Assembly: GCA_017470345.1 (NCBI GenBank)
Contig: JAFUEP010000025.1
Span: 62,001-126,000 of the forward strand
Direction of reading: 5' to 3'
Origin: Prevotella sp.
GTDB taxonomy: Bacteria; Bacteroidota; Bacteroidia; Bacteroidales; Bacteroidaceae
Length of the DNA: 64,000 nt
Shown here piece after piece: positions 30,806 through 40,093 of this stretch. The position numbers were made by a program, and so were the translations under genes. How positions within the stretch are numbered: the stretch's first letter is position 1; every line of letters starts with the position of its first letter. The notes under the pieces were generated by a model, which was not told the DNA's origin, searched no databases, and was given only the letters and a program-made list of their open reading frames with translations.

Positions 30806-31025
30806 TGTTTGTGACACAGCGTTGCTTCGTCCAGCGTCGAGTCCTCCGTCGCCGTGTGCGTCGGGGGACTTTTGCATTAGAAAGGCATGGGCTGACGTGT
30901 CCGATTGTTTAGCATCGCGTTCTGACGCTATAGGGATAAAACAAAAGCGACGAGCTTCACAGCCGGCCGCTTCTATCTTCAATAGGTATTAGTTCTTTTA
31001 AGGTAAAAAGATTGTTTTCAGGATA
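30785..31025 (-). ncRNA. Candidate non-coding RNA of unknown type
   Basis: The 437-bp gap between the GlsB-like gene and the helicase holds a strong minus-strand promoter (31032-31063) but no convincing reading frame. The transcript would start near 31025 and run to the hairpin at about 30775-30805. It contains an imperfect 12-bp hairpin (AGTCCCCCGACG against CGACGGAGGACT, about 30839-30870) and GCGTCAGAACGC. It lacks the tmRNA, RNase P and SRP motifs I know. Extent and identity are inferred. Confidence 0.3.
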
Positions 31026-31031
31026 ACGCTG

Positions 31032-31063
31032 CAAAGATAGGACTTTTTTCCAAACCGACCAAA
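31032..31063 (-). promoter_or_regulatory. Orphan promoter
   Basis: TTTG (31060-31063), 20-bp spacer, TATCTTTG (31032-31039) on the minus strand, a full consensus match. It points away from the helicase gene into a region without a coding sequence. Confidence 0.7.
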
Positions 31064-31149
31064 TGTTTTTGATACTTTTTTTCAACATTTTTAGTGTGTG
31101 GGCACACAATTTCTTGATTTGTGCTAAATTCGCACAGTTTTGTGTGTGC

Positions 31150-32868
31150 TCAGCTTCGCTTGTTAAGCTTTTTTAGTCGACGTTTGGCCTCATTTGCCTC
31201 AGGATAGAGCTCGAGAGCCTTCTCGTAGTTGCGGATGGCAGCATCGGGCATGTGCTCCTGTTCGCACTCCTTGCCGAGCAGCGTGTATTCGGCAGCCAGT
31301 CGCTTGAGGGTCTTCTCGCGCTCATGCTTCTCCTTGCGGAGCGCTTCGATCTCACGCTTCTGGCGGTTGATGATTTCGAGCTTGCGGCGGATGTAGCGTC
31401 GCACCGTGGGTTTCTCGATGTCGTAGCGGCTGTGGATTGCCTTGAAGAAGTTGTCGAGAAACAATTGGAAGTCGCCCTGGTCGAAGGCCTTGACGGCATC
31501 GTGGTATTCGCGGTCGGCGCGGCCCTCCTGCATGGCCTGCGAGATGAGCAGCTGGTCGTTGTAGCGGCGGGCGAACTGGACGACCTCGCTGCGCACGAAG
31601 ATGTCCTGCGGGCGGATGGGGGCGACGAGGGAGATGCCTTCGAGCGAGGTGCAGCGCGACAGGGCGACGTAGGTCTGGCCGCCAGCGAAGGCGCCTCCCG
31701 TGAAATCGATTCTGACCTGGCTGAACGTCAGGCCCTGGCTCTTGTGCACGGTGATGGCCCATGCCAGCCGTAGGGGGAACTGTGTGTAGGTGCCGAGCAG
31801 CTGCTCCTCGATCTTCTGCTCCTTCTCGTTGAACGTGTAGCGCATGTTTTCCCACACCTCGGGCTCGACGCTGACGTCGCGTCCGTCCTCGAGCATGACG
31901 CAGATGCTGCCTTCGTCGGCATCGATCTCTGTGATCGTGCCGAGGGTGCCGTTGACCCATCGCTTCTCCTTGTCGTTCTTGATGAAGATGACCTGGGCGC
32001 CGAGCTTGACGCGTAGCTCCATCGGCGTGGGCAGCGACGTCTCAGGGAAGTCGCCCTCGATGGCGCCATGGAAGACGGTGGGGCTGCCCTCAAGCTCTGC
32101 GAGCCGCTGCTCGTTGACGTAGTCGACGGTGTCGCGTCGTGTGGCCAGGATGATCTGAAGCTTGTCGCCCGTAGTGTCGAGGCTGGCGTTGAGGCGTGCG
32201 TTGAGCGTGGTCAGGTCGGATGGCGTGGCGGCATTCTGGCGGATGCGGTCGAGCATGGCGATGAAGCGGTCGTCGCGCTGGCGGTAGACCTTGCGCAGCT
32301 CGATGGAGACGAGCTGCATCTGCTGCCACACCTTCGCGTTGAAGAAGTAGGCCGACTGGTAGAAGGGGCGCAGCAGCTGGCGGTCCTCCTCCTTGACGAC
32401 GGGCTCAAGCTGATAGATGTCGCCCACAAGAAGGAGCTGCTTGCCGCCGAAGGGCTCGTAGGAGCGTGTGTAGATGCGCAACACCTTGTCTATGAAGTCG
32501 ATGATGTCGGCGCGCACCATCGAGATCTCGTCGATGATGATGAGCTCCACCTCGCGCAGCAGCTTGCGCTGGGCGCTGGTGTACTTGAGCGACTCCTTGA
32601 TGTGGCGGCGGTCGTAGCGCGAGTCGTTGGGCAGCAGGGGATGGAAGGGGAGGCGGAAGAAGCTGTGGAGGGTTGAGCCGCCCGCATTGATGGCCGCGAT
32701 GCCTGTGGGGGCCAGTATGACGTGCTTCTTCTTCGTGTTGGCTGCCACGTATCTGAGGAAGGTCGACTTGCCCGTGCCGGCCTTTCCCGTGAGGAAAAGC
32801 GAGCGACGGGTGAAGTTGACGATCTGCAGGGCGTCCTGCCACTCCTTGTTCTCGAGGTCCAGTTCCAT
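31150..32868 (-). CDS. Pif1/RecD2-like helicase with TPR-like tail
   Basis: 572-aa SF1B helicase. Walker A TGKAGTGKSTFLRYV (about 27-37), LAPTGIAAINAGGSTLHSFF (motif Ia), Walker B ELIIIDEISMVRADI, GDIYQLEPVV (motif III), a UvrD-type C-terminal domain with LAWAITVHKSQGLTF (motif V) and YVALSRCTSLEGI (motif VI). A Lys/Glu-rich coiled coil (about 500-530) and a TPR-like unit (PDAAIRNYEKALELYPEANEAKRRLKKL) follow. The start at 32868 is 4 nt after the PBP1A stop; longer upstream frames overlap PBP1A and look non-coding. Role in DNA repair or replication is inferred from family. Confidence 0.9.
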   Translation of the reverse strand: MELDLENKEWQDALQIVNFTRRSLFLTGKAGTGKSTFLRYVAANTKKKHVILAPTGIAAINAGGSTLHSFFRLPFHPLLPNDSRYDRRHIKESLKYTSAQRKLLREVELIIIDEISMVRADIIDFIDKVLRIYTRSYEPFGGKQLLLVGDIYQLEPVVKEEDRQLLRPFYQSAYFFNAKVWQQMQLVSIELRKVYRQRDDRFIAMLDRIRQNAATPSDLTTLNARLNASLDTTGDKLQIILATRRDTVDYVNEQRLAELEGSPTVFHGAIEGDFPETSLPTPMELRVKLGAQVIFIKNDKEKRWVNGTLGTITEIDADEGSICVMLEDGRDVSVEPEVWENMRYTFNEKEQKIEEQLLGTYTQFPLRLAWAITVHKSQGLTFSQVRIDFTGGAFAGGQTYVALSRCTSLEGISLVAPIRPQDIFVRSEVVQFARRYNDQLLISQAMQEGRADREYHDAVKAFDQGDFQLFLDNFFKAIHSRYDIEKPTVRRYIRRKLEIINRQKREIEALRKEKHEREKTLKRLAAEYTLLGKECEQEHMPDAAIRNYEKALELYPEANEAKRRLKKLNKRS

Positions 32869-32872
32869 GGCT

Positions 32873-35401
32873 TTACTCCTCCTCGGCGGGTGTGGCTTCC
32901 GTGTTCTTCGTATCGATGCTGACGGGCAGGTCGGGGATGTCAGGCTCGTCGAGGGGTGCGGTGCTCTCGCGCTCGGGATAGTTGACGGCAGCGGGGAAGT
33001 AGACGACACTGTCGTTCGACGTGGTGTCAGGCTGATAGTAGGTGTAGGTGCACTGCTTGTACATCTCGTCGGTGATGTTCGGATCGTGCGAGGGGGCGAA
33101 CTTGGCGCGATACTTCTTGAAGTGCTTGTCGGCGAGCACCTTCTCGAGGAACGCGCCGCAGATGGGCATGGCGGCACGGCTGCCCTGGCCCAGTGCGCCC
33201 GTGCGGAAGTGGATGGCGCGATACTCTCCGCCAACCCACGAGCCACAGACGAGGCGCGGGGTGACGCCCATGAACCAGGCGTCGCTGTGGTTGTTGGTCG
33301 TGCCTGTCTTGCCGCCGAAGTCGGTGTCGTCAGCAAAGGGGCGCACGAAGCGCCACAGACCCTGGCTGGTGCCGCCGGGCTCCTGCAAGCCGCCCTGCAG
33401 GAGCTGCTGCATGAAGAAGGCCGTGCGATAGCTGATGGCCTGCTCCTGTGGCTCGTCTTCGTGATAGATCTCATTGCCGTCGCGGTCGAGGATGCGGGTG
33501 ACGAGGACGGGCGCCTTCATCTTTCCGTCGTTGGCGACGGTGGCATAGGCGTTGACCAGCTCCTCCAGACAGACGTCGCCGGCTCCGAGTGCGAGCGAGG
33601 GCGTCTCCTCGAGCTTGGTGCGGATGCCCATGCGGTAGGCCGTCTTGGCCACGCGGTCGATGCCCATCTCCTGTCCGAGCTTGACGGCCACGGAGTTGAT
33701 GCTGCGTGCGAAGGCGCGCTTGAGCGTCATGTTGGCATAGGTGAAGTAGCCGTTGGCGTTGCTTGGCGACCAGTAGACCTCTTTCTTATATACAGGGCTC
33801 CATACCTTCATGCCCAGCGGCGCGTCGGTGCGTCGGTCGCAGGGCGTGAGGCCCTGGTTCATGGCCTCGGTGTAGACGAAGAGCTTGAATGTGGAGCCGG
33901 GCTGACGGGTGGCCGTCACCTTGTCATATTTCCATGTGGTGAAGTCGATGTCTCCCACCCAAGCCTTGACGTGCCGGGTGTCGGGTTCGATGGCCACGAA
34001 TCCGCAGTGGAGAAAGTGCTCCATGTAGCGGATGGAGTCGAGGGTGCTCATCTCCGTCTCATAGGGCCCGTCGTCGTAGCTGAAGAGCTTGACGTGATGC
34101 GGCTTGTTGAGGTATTTCCAGACGGAGTCGGGCTGTTCGGGGAATAGCTTGTTATAGTATTTGTAGGCCGATGTGCGCTTGGCGATGTTCTCTATGAAGT
34201 TGGGGATGTCGCGGCCGCGCTCGTCCTGCCAGGGGTTCTGGCCGGCCCAGTGTTCGTCGAACCGGCGCTGGAGGGTGCGCATCTGGTTCATGGCGGCTGC
34301 CTCGGCGTAGCGCTGCAGACGCATGTCGATAGTGGTGTAGATCTTCAGTCCGCTGGTGTAGATGTCGACGCCGTTGTCGCGACACCACTCCTTGACGTCG
34401 TTGGCGACGGCCTCGCGGAAGTAGTGGGCCTGGCCGTCGTAGGCCTTCTCGACGTAGTAGTCGAGTTCGATGGGGTTGGCCTTGAGCGTGTCGCAGGCCT
34501 GGCGTGTCAGGTGGCCGTGGGTTCGCATGTTGTCGAGCACGACGTTGCGGCGTTCGCGGCTCTGGTCGGGGTGGAGCCGGGGGTTATAGGTGGTGGTGGC
34601 CTTGAGCATGCCGACGAGAACGGCGGCCTGTTCCGGGCGCAGCTCAGCGGGCGTGATGCCGAAGTAGGTCTTGCATGCCGTCTTGATGCCGTAGGCATTC
34701 GATCCGAAGTCGACGGTGTTGGCATACATGGTGAGGATCTCCTGCTTGGTGAAGTTCCATTCGAGCTTGATGGCCGTCACCCACTCCTTGCTCTTCTGTA
34801 TCAGCAGCTTCAGTCCCGGCACGTGGCCGAGCAGCCCCGTGGAATATTCGGTGCGGACGCGGAAGAGGTTCTTGGCCAGCTGCTGGGTGATGGTGGATGC
34901 GCCTCGGGCCTCGTCGTTCATGACGTAGTCCTTGAGTGCTGCGAAGAAGGCGGTGAAGTCGATGCCGAAGTGGCGATAGAAGCGTTCGTCCTCAGTGTCG
35001 ACGAGTGCGTGCCAGAAGACGGGGTTGACCTCATCGTAGGTCACGGGCGTGCGGTTCTCGCTGAAGAACTTGCCGATCATGACGCCGTCGGCGCTGTAGA
35101 TCTCGGAGGCCTGAGCGGGCCGCGTGTTCATGATGGTCTTCATGCTGGGCGACTTGCCGAACAGTCCGAGGAAATTGACGTCGACAGCTCCCAGATAGAG
35201 GATGAAGGCGACGGCGAGCGATGCCAAGGCCGCCAGCGTCTTGACGTACCAGGGGCGTTGCCTGTACAGTCCGACATACCATCTGACGGCCTTCATGAGA
35301 GCCTTGCCGACGGGCGCCCAGAGGCGTCGGGCCGTCTGCAGGGCGCGCTCGGTGACGGTGGGCGTCAGTTGTTCTTCCTCTTCGTAGTTGTCGTTGCTCA
35401 T
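32873..35401 (-). CDS. Class A penicillin-binding protein (PBP1A)
   Basis: 842-aa bifunctional peptidoglycan synthase. A short cytoplasmic N-terminus and one transmembrane helix (about 58-78) precede the GT51 glycosyltransferase (EDERFYRHFGID, GASTITQQLAKNLF, KQEILTMYANTVDFGSNAYGI). The transpeptidase has SxxK GSTFKLF (about 503), SxN (SINS) and KTGT (FGGKTGTTNNHSD, about 695). It stands directly after miaA (TAAATG junction) and before the helicase in the long minus-strand operon. Confidence 0.96.
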   Translation of the reverse strand: MSNDNYEEEEQLTPTVTERALQTARRLWAPVGKALMKAVRWYVGLYRQRPWYVKTLAALASLAVAFILYLGAVDVNFLGLFGKSPSMKTIMNTRPAQASEIYSADGVMIGKFFSENRTPVTYDEVNPVFWHALVDTEDERFYRHFGIDFTAFFAALKDYVMNDEARGASTITQQLAKNLFRVRTEYSTGLLGHVPGLKLLIQKSKEWVTAIKLEWNFTKQEILTMYANTVDFGSNAYGIKTACKTYFGITPAELRPEQAAVLVGMLKATTTYNPRLHPDQSRERRNVVLDNMRTHGHLTRQACDTLKANPIELDYYVEKAYDGQAHYFREAVANDVKEWCRDNGVDIYTSGLKIYTTIDMRLQRYAEAAAMNQMRTLQRRFDEHWAGQNPWQDERGRDIPNFIENIAKRTSAYKYYNKLFPEQPDSVWKYLNKPHHVKLFSYDDGPYETEMSTLDSIRYMEHFLHCGFVAIEPDTRHVKAWVGDIDFTTWKYDKVTATRQPGSTFKLFVYTEAMNQGLTPCDRRTDAPLGMKVWSPVYKKEVYWSPSNANGYFTYANMTLKRAFARSINSVAVKLGQEMGIDRVAKTAYRMGIRTKLEETPSLALGAGDVCLEELVNAYATVANDGKMKAPVLVTRILDRDGNEIYHEDEPQEQAISYRTAFFMQQLLQGGLQEPGGTSQGLWRFVRPFADDTDFGGKTGTTNNHSDAWFMGVTPRLVCGSWVGGEYRAIHFRTGALGQGSRAAMPICGAFLEKVLADKHFKKYRAKFAPSHDPNITDEMYKQCTYTYYQPDTTSNDSVVYFPAAVNYPERESTAPLDEPDIPDLPVSIDTKNTEATPAEEE

Positions 35402-36295
35402 TTAGCGTTGTAGGTGGTTGATGATTTGTTGGTAGTCGCCGGGTGCGAACCAGCTGACGTCGGGGTCCTTCTTGAACCACGTCAGTTGCTTGCGGGCATA
35501 GCGGCGGGTGTTGCCTTTCATGCGCTCGACGGCTTCCTCAAGCGTCCAAGTGCCGTCGAGATAGGCGAACATCTCCTTATAGCCTACCGTGTTGAGGGCG
35601 TTCAGCTGTCGGCGGGGATAGAGCCTCCGGGCCTCGTCGAGCAATCCGTCGGCCATCATGCGGTCGACGCGCATGTTGATGCGCTCGTAGAGTTCCTCGC
35701 GGGGACGGTTGAGCGCTATCTTGACGATGCGGAAGGGCCGCTGGCGCCGCTCGTTGCGACGGAAGGAGGTGTAGGTGCGGCCCGTCATGTGGCATATCTC
35801 GAGGGCATGTACGACGCGACGCGGGTTCTGGCGGTCTACGATCTCGTAGTGTTCCGGGTCGAGCCTCCGCAGCTCTTCGACGAGGCTTTCGAGGCCTTCG
35901 TCGGCCAGTCGCTGCTTGAGCACGCGCCGGGTCTCGTCGTCGACGGTGGGTATGTCGTCAATGCCGTTGCACACGGCGTCGATGTACATCATCGAGCCGC
36001 CGGCCATCAGGGCGTAGTCGCTCTCGCGGAAGAGCTCCGGGAGCAGGCTGATGACCTGCTGCTCATAGAGCGATGCACTGTAGTAGTCGTCGAGCTGCAG
36101 CTGGCCGACGAAGTAGTGTCTGGCCTGCCGCAGCTGTTCGTCGGTGGGTGCGGCCGTCCCGATTTTCATCTCACGGTAGATCTGGCGCGAGTCGGCGTTG
36201 ATGACGGGGATGCCGAAGTGGCTTGCCAGCCGAAGGCACAGCTCGGTCTTGCCGACGGCCGTGGGGCCTGTGAGGACGATGAGGGTCTTATCCAA
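35402..36295 (-). CDS. miaA: tRNA dimethylallyltransferase
   Basis: 297 aa, prenylates A37 of tRNAs reading UNN codons. Motifs: P-loop [13 protein letters not shown] (9-18), [18 protein letters not shown] (with the catalytic Asp), [15 protein letters not shown], and [13 protein letters not shown] near the C-terminus, as in the family. Its stop codon abuts the PBP1A start (TAAATG). It lies downstream of lpxA across a heptamer array. Confidence 0.96.
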   Translation of the reverse strand: MDKTLIVLTGPTAVGKTELCLRLASHFGIPVINADSRQIYREMKIGTAAPTDEQLRQARHYFVGQLQLDDYYSASLYEQQVISLLPELFRESDYALMAGGSMMYIDAVCNGIDDIPTVDDETRRVLKQRLADEGLESLVEELRRLDPEHYEIVDRQNPRRVVHALEICHMTGRTYTSFRRNERRQRPFRIVKIALNRPREELYERINMRVDRMMADGLLDEARRLYPRRQLNALNTVGYKEMFAYLDGTWTLEEAVERMKGNTRRYARKQLTWFKKDPDVSWFAPGDYQQIINHLQR

Positions 36296-36296
36296 A

Positions 36297-36386
36297 GTGA
36301 GAGGTGAGAAGTGAGAGGTGAGAAGTCTGAGAACTATGAACTATGAACTATGAACTATGAACTCTGAACTCTGAACTCTGAACTAC
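36297..36386. repeat. Heptamer arrays between miaA and lpxA
   Basis: Two adjoining arrays, both with a 7-bp period: GTGAGAG/GTGAGAA four times (36297-36324), then eight GAACTNT units (36331-36386: GAACTAT four times, GAACTCT three times, GAACTAC). The lpxA stop codon is inside the last unit. Confidence 0.85.
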
Positions 36387-37153
36387 CTGATGACGCCTCG
36401 CTTCGATGTCTCGATGAACGAGCAGATATATTCCACCTCCTTCGAGTCGGGATACTTCTCGCGGGCCTCGGCGATGCCGTCGCGGAGGATGCCGTGGCCG
36501 TAGATGGTGCGATACGTGTCGTGGATCTGCTCGATGGTCTCGTTGGAGAATCCGCGCCGCCGCAGTCCGATGAGGTTGACGCCGGCATAGCGGATGGGCT
36601 CCTTGCCCGCGATGATGTAGGGCGGGATGTCCTGGCTGGTGCGGCTGCCGCCCTGGATCATGACGTAGCTACCGATGCGTATGAACTGATGGAAGAGCAC
36701 CTCGGCGGAGATGATGGCGCAGTCGTCGACCTCCACCTCGCCTGCGAACTTGGTGGAGTTGCCGATGATGCATCCGTTGCCGATGACGCAGTCGTGGGCG
36801 ATGTGCATGTTCTCCATGAGCAGGTTGCCCGAGCCGACGACGGTCTTGCCGCGCGAGGCGGTGCCGCGGCTGATGGTTACGTTCTCGCGGATGGAGTTGT
36901 TGTCGCCGATGATGCACAGCGTCTCCTCGCCCTGGAACTTCAGGTCCTGGGGCTTGGTGGAGATGCTGGCTCCGGGGAAGAACTCGTTGCCCGAGCCGAT
37001 GCGGGCTCCAGTGTGGATGGTGACGCTGTTGAGCAGGCGGTTGCCCGAGCCCATCTCCACGTTGGCATCAATGACGCAGAAGGGTCCGATGACGTTGTTG
37101 TCGCCCAGCTTGGCTTCAGGCGAGACGACGGCTAAGGGGTGTATCTGGTTCAT
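36383..37153 (-). CDS. lpxA: UDP-N-acetylglucosamine acyltransferase
   Basis: 256 aa, first step of lipid A synthesis (3-O-acylation of UDP-GlcNAc). N-terminal hexapeptide-repeat beta-helix (IHPLAVVSPEAKLGDNNVIGPFCVIDANVEMGSGN), catalytic-His region MENMHIAHDCVIGN, then a C-terminal helical domain (GVNLIGLRRRGFSNETIEQIHDTYRTIY). Length is typical. It follows lpxC-fabZ by 6 nt in the lpxD, lpxC-fabZ, lpxA order. Confidence 0.97.
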   Translation of the reverse strand: MNQIHPLAVVSPEAKLGDNNVIGPFCVIDANVEMGSGNRLLNSVTIHTGARIGSGNEFFPGASISTKPQDLKFQGEETLCIIGDNNSIRENVTISRGTASRGKTVVGSGNLLMENMHIAHDCVIGNGCIIGNSTKFAGEVEVDDCAIISAEVLFHQFIRIGSYVMIQGGSRTSQDIPPYIIAGKEPIRYAGVNLIGLRRRGFSNETIEQIHDTYRTIYGHGILRDGIAEAREKYPDSKEVEYICSFIETSKRGVIR

Positions 37154-37159
37154 GCTGTC

Positions 37160-38542
37160 TTATTTGTTCTTGACGATTTGGGCGGTGAAGGTGCATTCCG
37201 AGACGACGTGGTCGCCGACGAAGCAGTAGCCGTGCATCGTTGAGATGCCGTGGCGCAGGGGTGCGAGGAGCTCTACCTTGAAGAGGAGCGTGTCGCCGGG
37301 CACGACCTTCTGGCGGAACTTGACGCCGTCGATCTTCATGAAGTAGGTCGACCATCGCTCCGGCTCTTCCACCGAGTTGAGCACCAGCAGTCCGCCCACC
37401 TGGGCCATGGCCTCGATCTGCAGGACGCCGGGCATGACGGGCTCCTGGGGGAAGTGACCCTGGAAGAAGGGCTCGTTGGAGGTGATGTTCTTCACGCCGA
37501 CGATGCTCGTGGGGCCGATGGCGATGACCTTGTCGACGAGCTGCATGGGATATCGGTGGGGCAGGAGCTCACGGATGCGGTTGACGTCCATGATGGGTGC
37601 CTCGTTGGGATCGTAGAATGGTGCCTGCACCTCGTGCTTGCGGATCTCCTTGCGCATCTCGCGTGCGAAGCGGTTGTTGATAGTATGGCCTGGGCGGGTG
37701 GCTACGATGCGTCCCTTGATGGGGCGCCCGATGAGGGCCATGTCGCCGATGATGTCGAGCAGCTTGTGGCGGGTGCACTCGTTCTCCCATTGCAGGGGCT
37801 TGTGCTGTATGTAGCCCAGTTCGTTGGCGTCGCGGTGCTCCACGTGAAGCAGGTCGGCCAGCATGTCGAGGCGCTCCTGAGTGGTCTGCCGCTCATAGAT
37901 GACGATGGCGTTGTCCATGTCGCCGCCCTTGATGAGGTTGGCCTGGAGCAGGGGCTCGATGTCGCGCACGAAGACGAAGGTTCGTGCGGGTGCTATCTCG
38001 CGCTCGTAGTCGGCCGGCGATGAGAGTGTGGCAAACTGCGAGTTGATGAACTTCGACTCGAAGGAGCACATGGCCGTGATGGAGAACTCGTCGTCGGGCA
38101 GCAGCGTGATGCACGAGCCCGTCGCCTCGTCCCTGACCTCGATCTTCTTGCGGATGACGTACCAGTCCTTCGGGGCTGTCTGCTCCTCGGTGCCTATCTC
38201 GCGGATCTTCTCGACGTATTTGATGGCCGAGCCGTCGAGGATGGGGAACTCGGGGCCGTTGACCTGTATCAGACAGTTGTCGACGCCCAGGGCATAGAGG
38301 GCCGACAGGGCGTGCTCGACGGTCGAGACGCGCACCTCGCCGCGGCCCAGTACGGTGCCGCGCTGCGTGTCGACGACGTTTTCGGCCACGGCGTCGATAG
38401 TGGGCATGCCCTCCAGGTCGATGCGCTGGATCTTGTAGCCGTGGTTCTCAGGTGCGGGGTTGAACGTGACGGTCAGGCTCAGCCCCGTGTGCAGGCCCTT
38501 GCCGCAGAGCGAGAAGCTGCCTTTCAATGTCTTCTGTTTCAT
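37160..38542 (-). CDS. lpxC: Bifunctional LpxC deacetylase / FabZ dehydratase
   Basis: 460 aa. Residues 1 to about 300 are UDP-3-O-acyl-GlcNAc deacetylase (zinc enzyme): GKGLHTGLSLTVTFNPA, STVEHALSAL (zinc His), NGPEFPILDGSA and HKLLDIIGDMALIG (zinc His and Asp). Residues about 315-460 are FabZ: NRIRELLPHRYPMQLVDKV, NEPFFQGHFPQEPVMPGVLQIEAMAQ (catalytic His and Glu). The fusion couples lipid A and fatty-acid synthesis and is a Bacteroidetes/Chlorobi hallmark. It lies between lpxD and lpxA. Confidence 0.97.
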   Translation of the reverse strand: MKQKTLKGSFSLCGKGLHTGLSLTVTFNPAPENHGYKIQRIDLEGMPTIDAVAENVVDTQRGTVLGRGEVRVSTVEHALSALYALGVDNCLIQVNGPEFPILDGSAIKYVEKIREIGTEEQTAPKDWYVIRKKIEVRDEATGSCITLLPDDEFSITAMCSFESKFINSQFATLSSPADYEREIAPARTFVFVRDIEPLLQANLIKGGDMDNAIVIYERQTTQERLDMLADLLHVEHRDANELGYIQHKPLQWENECTRHKLLDIIGDMALIGRPIKGRIVATRPGHTINNRFAREMRKEIRKHEVQAPFYDPNEAPIMDVNRIRELLPHRYPMQLVDKVIAIGPTSIVGVKNITSNEPFFQGHFPQEPVMPGVLQIEAMAQVGGLLVLNSVEEPERWSTYFMKIDGVKFRQKVVPGDTLLFKVELLAPLRHGISTMHGYCFVGDHVVSECTFTAQIVKNK

Positions 38543-38564
38543 GTTATTCTGGATTTATAAGCCC

Positions 38565-39608
<1,044 letters not shown>

Positions 39609-39633
39609 TCCTAAATATGTATGATTTAGGGTG

Positions 39634-39641
39634 CAAAGATA
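39634..39641 (-). promoter_or_regulatory. Promoter -7 box of the lpxD operon
   Basis: TATCTTTG on the minus strand, 25 nt upstream of the lpxD ATG; no good -33 TTTG. It marks a transcription start within the long minus-strand run. Confidence 0.6.
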
Positions 39642-39836
39642 CGAAATAAATGCGAAACGGCGGCATACTGGCACTACTTTTTGTGTTTTTTTATTGATAA
39701 CGGGGGCTTGCGGGGGGCGAATGACACGGCTGCCGGACGCCTTTTCGAGGACTCGTTTTGTCATTATTTTTTCGAATTGTTCTGTCGATAATGACAAGTC
39801 GTTGGTTTTCAGGCGGGTAGCTGTGACGGAAAAATG

Positions 39837-39915
39837 AAGCGGTGCTTTTTGATGAGAGAAGCGGTGCTTTTCGGGTTGAGAAGCGGTGCTTTTTGGGCCG
39901 AAAAGCGGCGCTTTT
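39837..39915. repeat. 22-bp tandem repeat, four direct copies of AAGCGGTGCTTTT
   Basis: Cores start at 39837, 39859, 39881 and 39903 (the last AAGCGGCGCTTTT), exactly 22 bp apart and all in the same orientation. The rest of the 485-bp gap between the HD hydrolase and lpxD (39609-40093) shows no gene; it also holds a hairpin CCCTGCGG/CCGCAGGG (39991-40011) close to the HD gene's 3' end. Confidence 0.85.
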
Positions 39916-40093
39916 CTTTCGTCGGGAGGGGATTTGTCAATAAAAGTGACAGTGGATGCTTGGCGATTATAGATGCAAATGGGGGCGGATCCCTGCGGCT
40001 GAACCGCAGGGCACACTTAAAGCGCCGCGAAGGGCGCGGGGGGATTCGCGGGCGAGGGCGCGGCGCGATTCTCGGGGCGGGGGTGGGGGAGGG

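Noticed and set aside
30788-30982. 64-codon frame downstream of the orphan promoter
   Set aside because: Needs a TTG start, has a mixed composition and ends in the palindromic 22-bp repeats; it is weaker than the non-coding explanation.
30785-31025. tmRNA, RNase P RNA or SRP RNA
   Set aside because: The diagnostic motifs I know for these RNAs are not present, so only an unnamed candidate RNA is reported.
31150-33474. 774-residue helicase starting at 33474
   Set aside because: The first 200 residues are Ser/Arg/Pro-rich shadow of the PBP1A gene; the helicase begins at 32868, right after the PBP1A stop.
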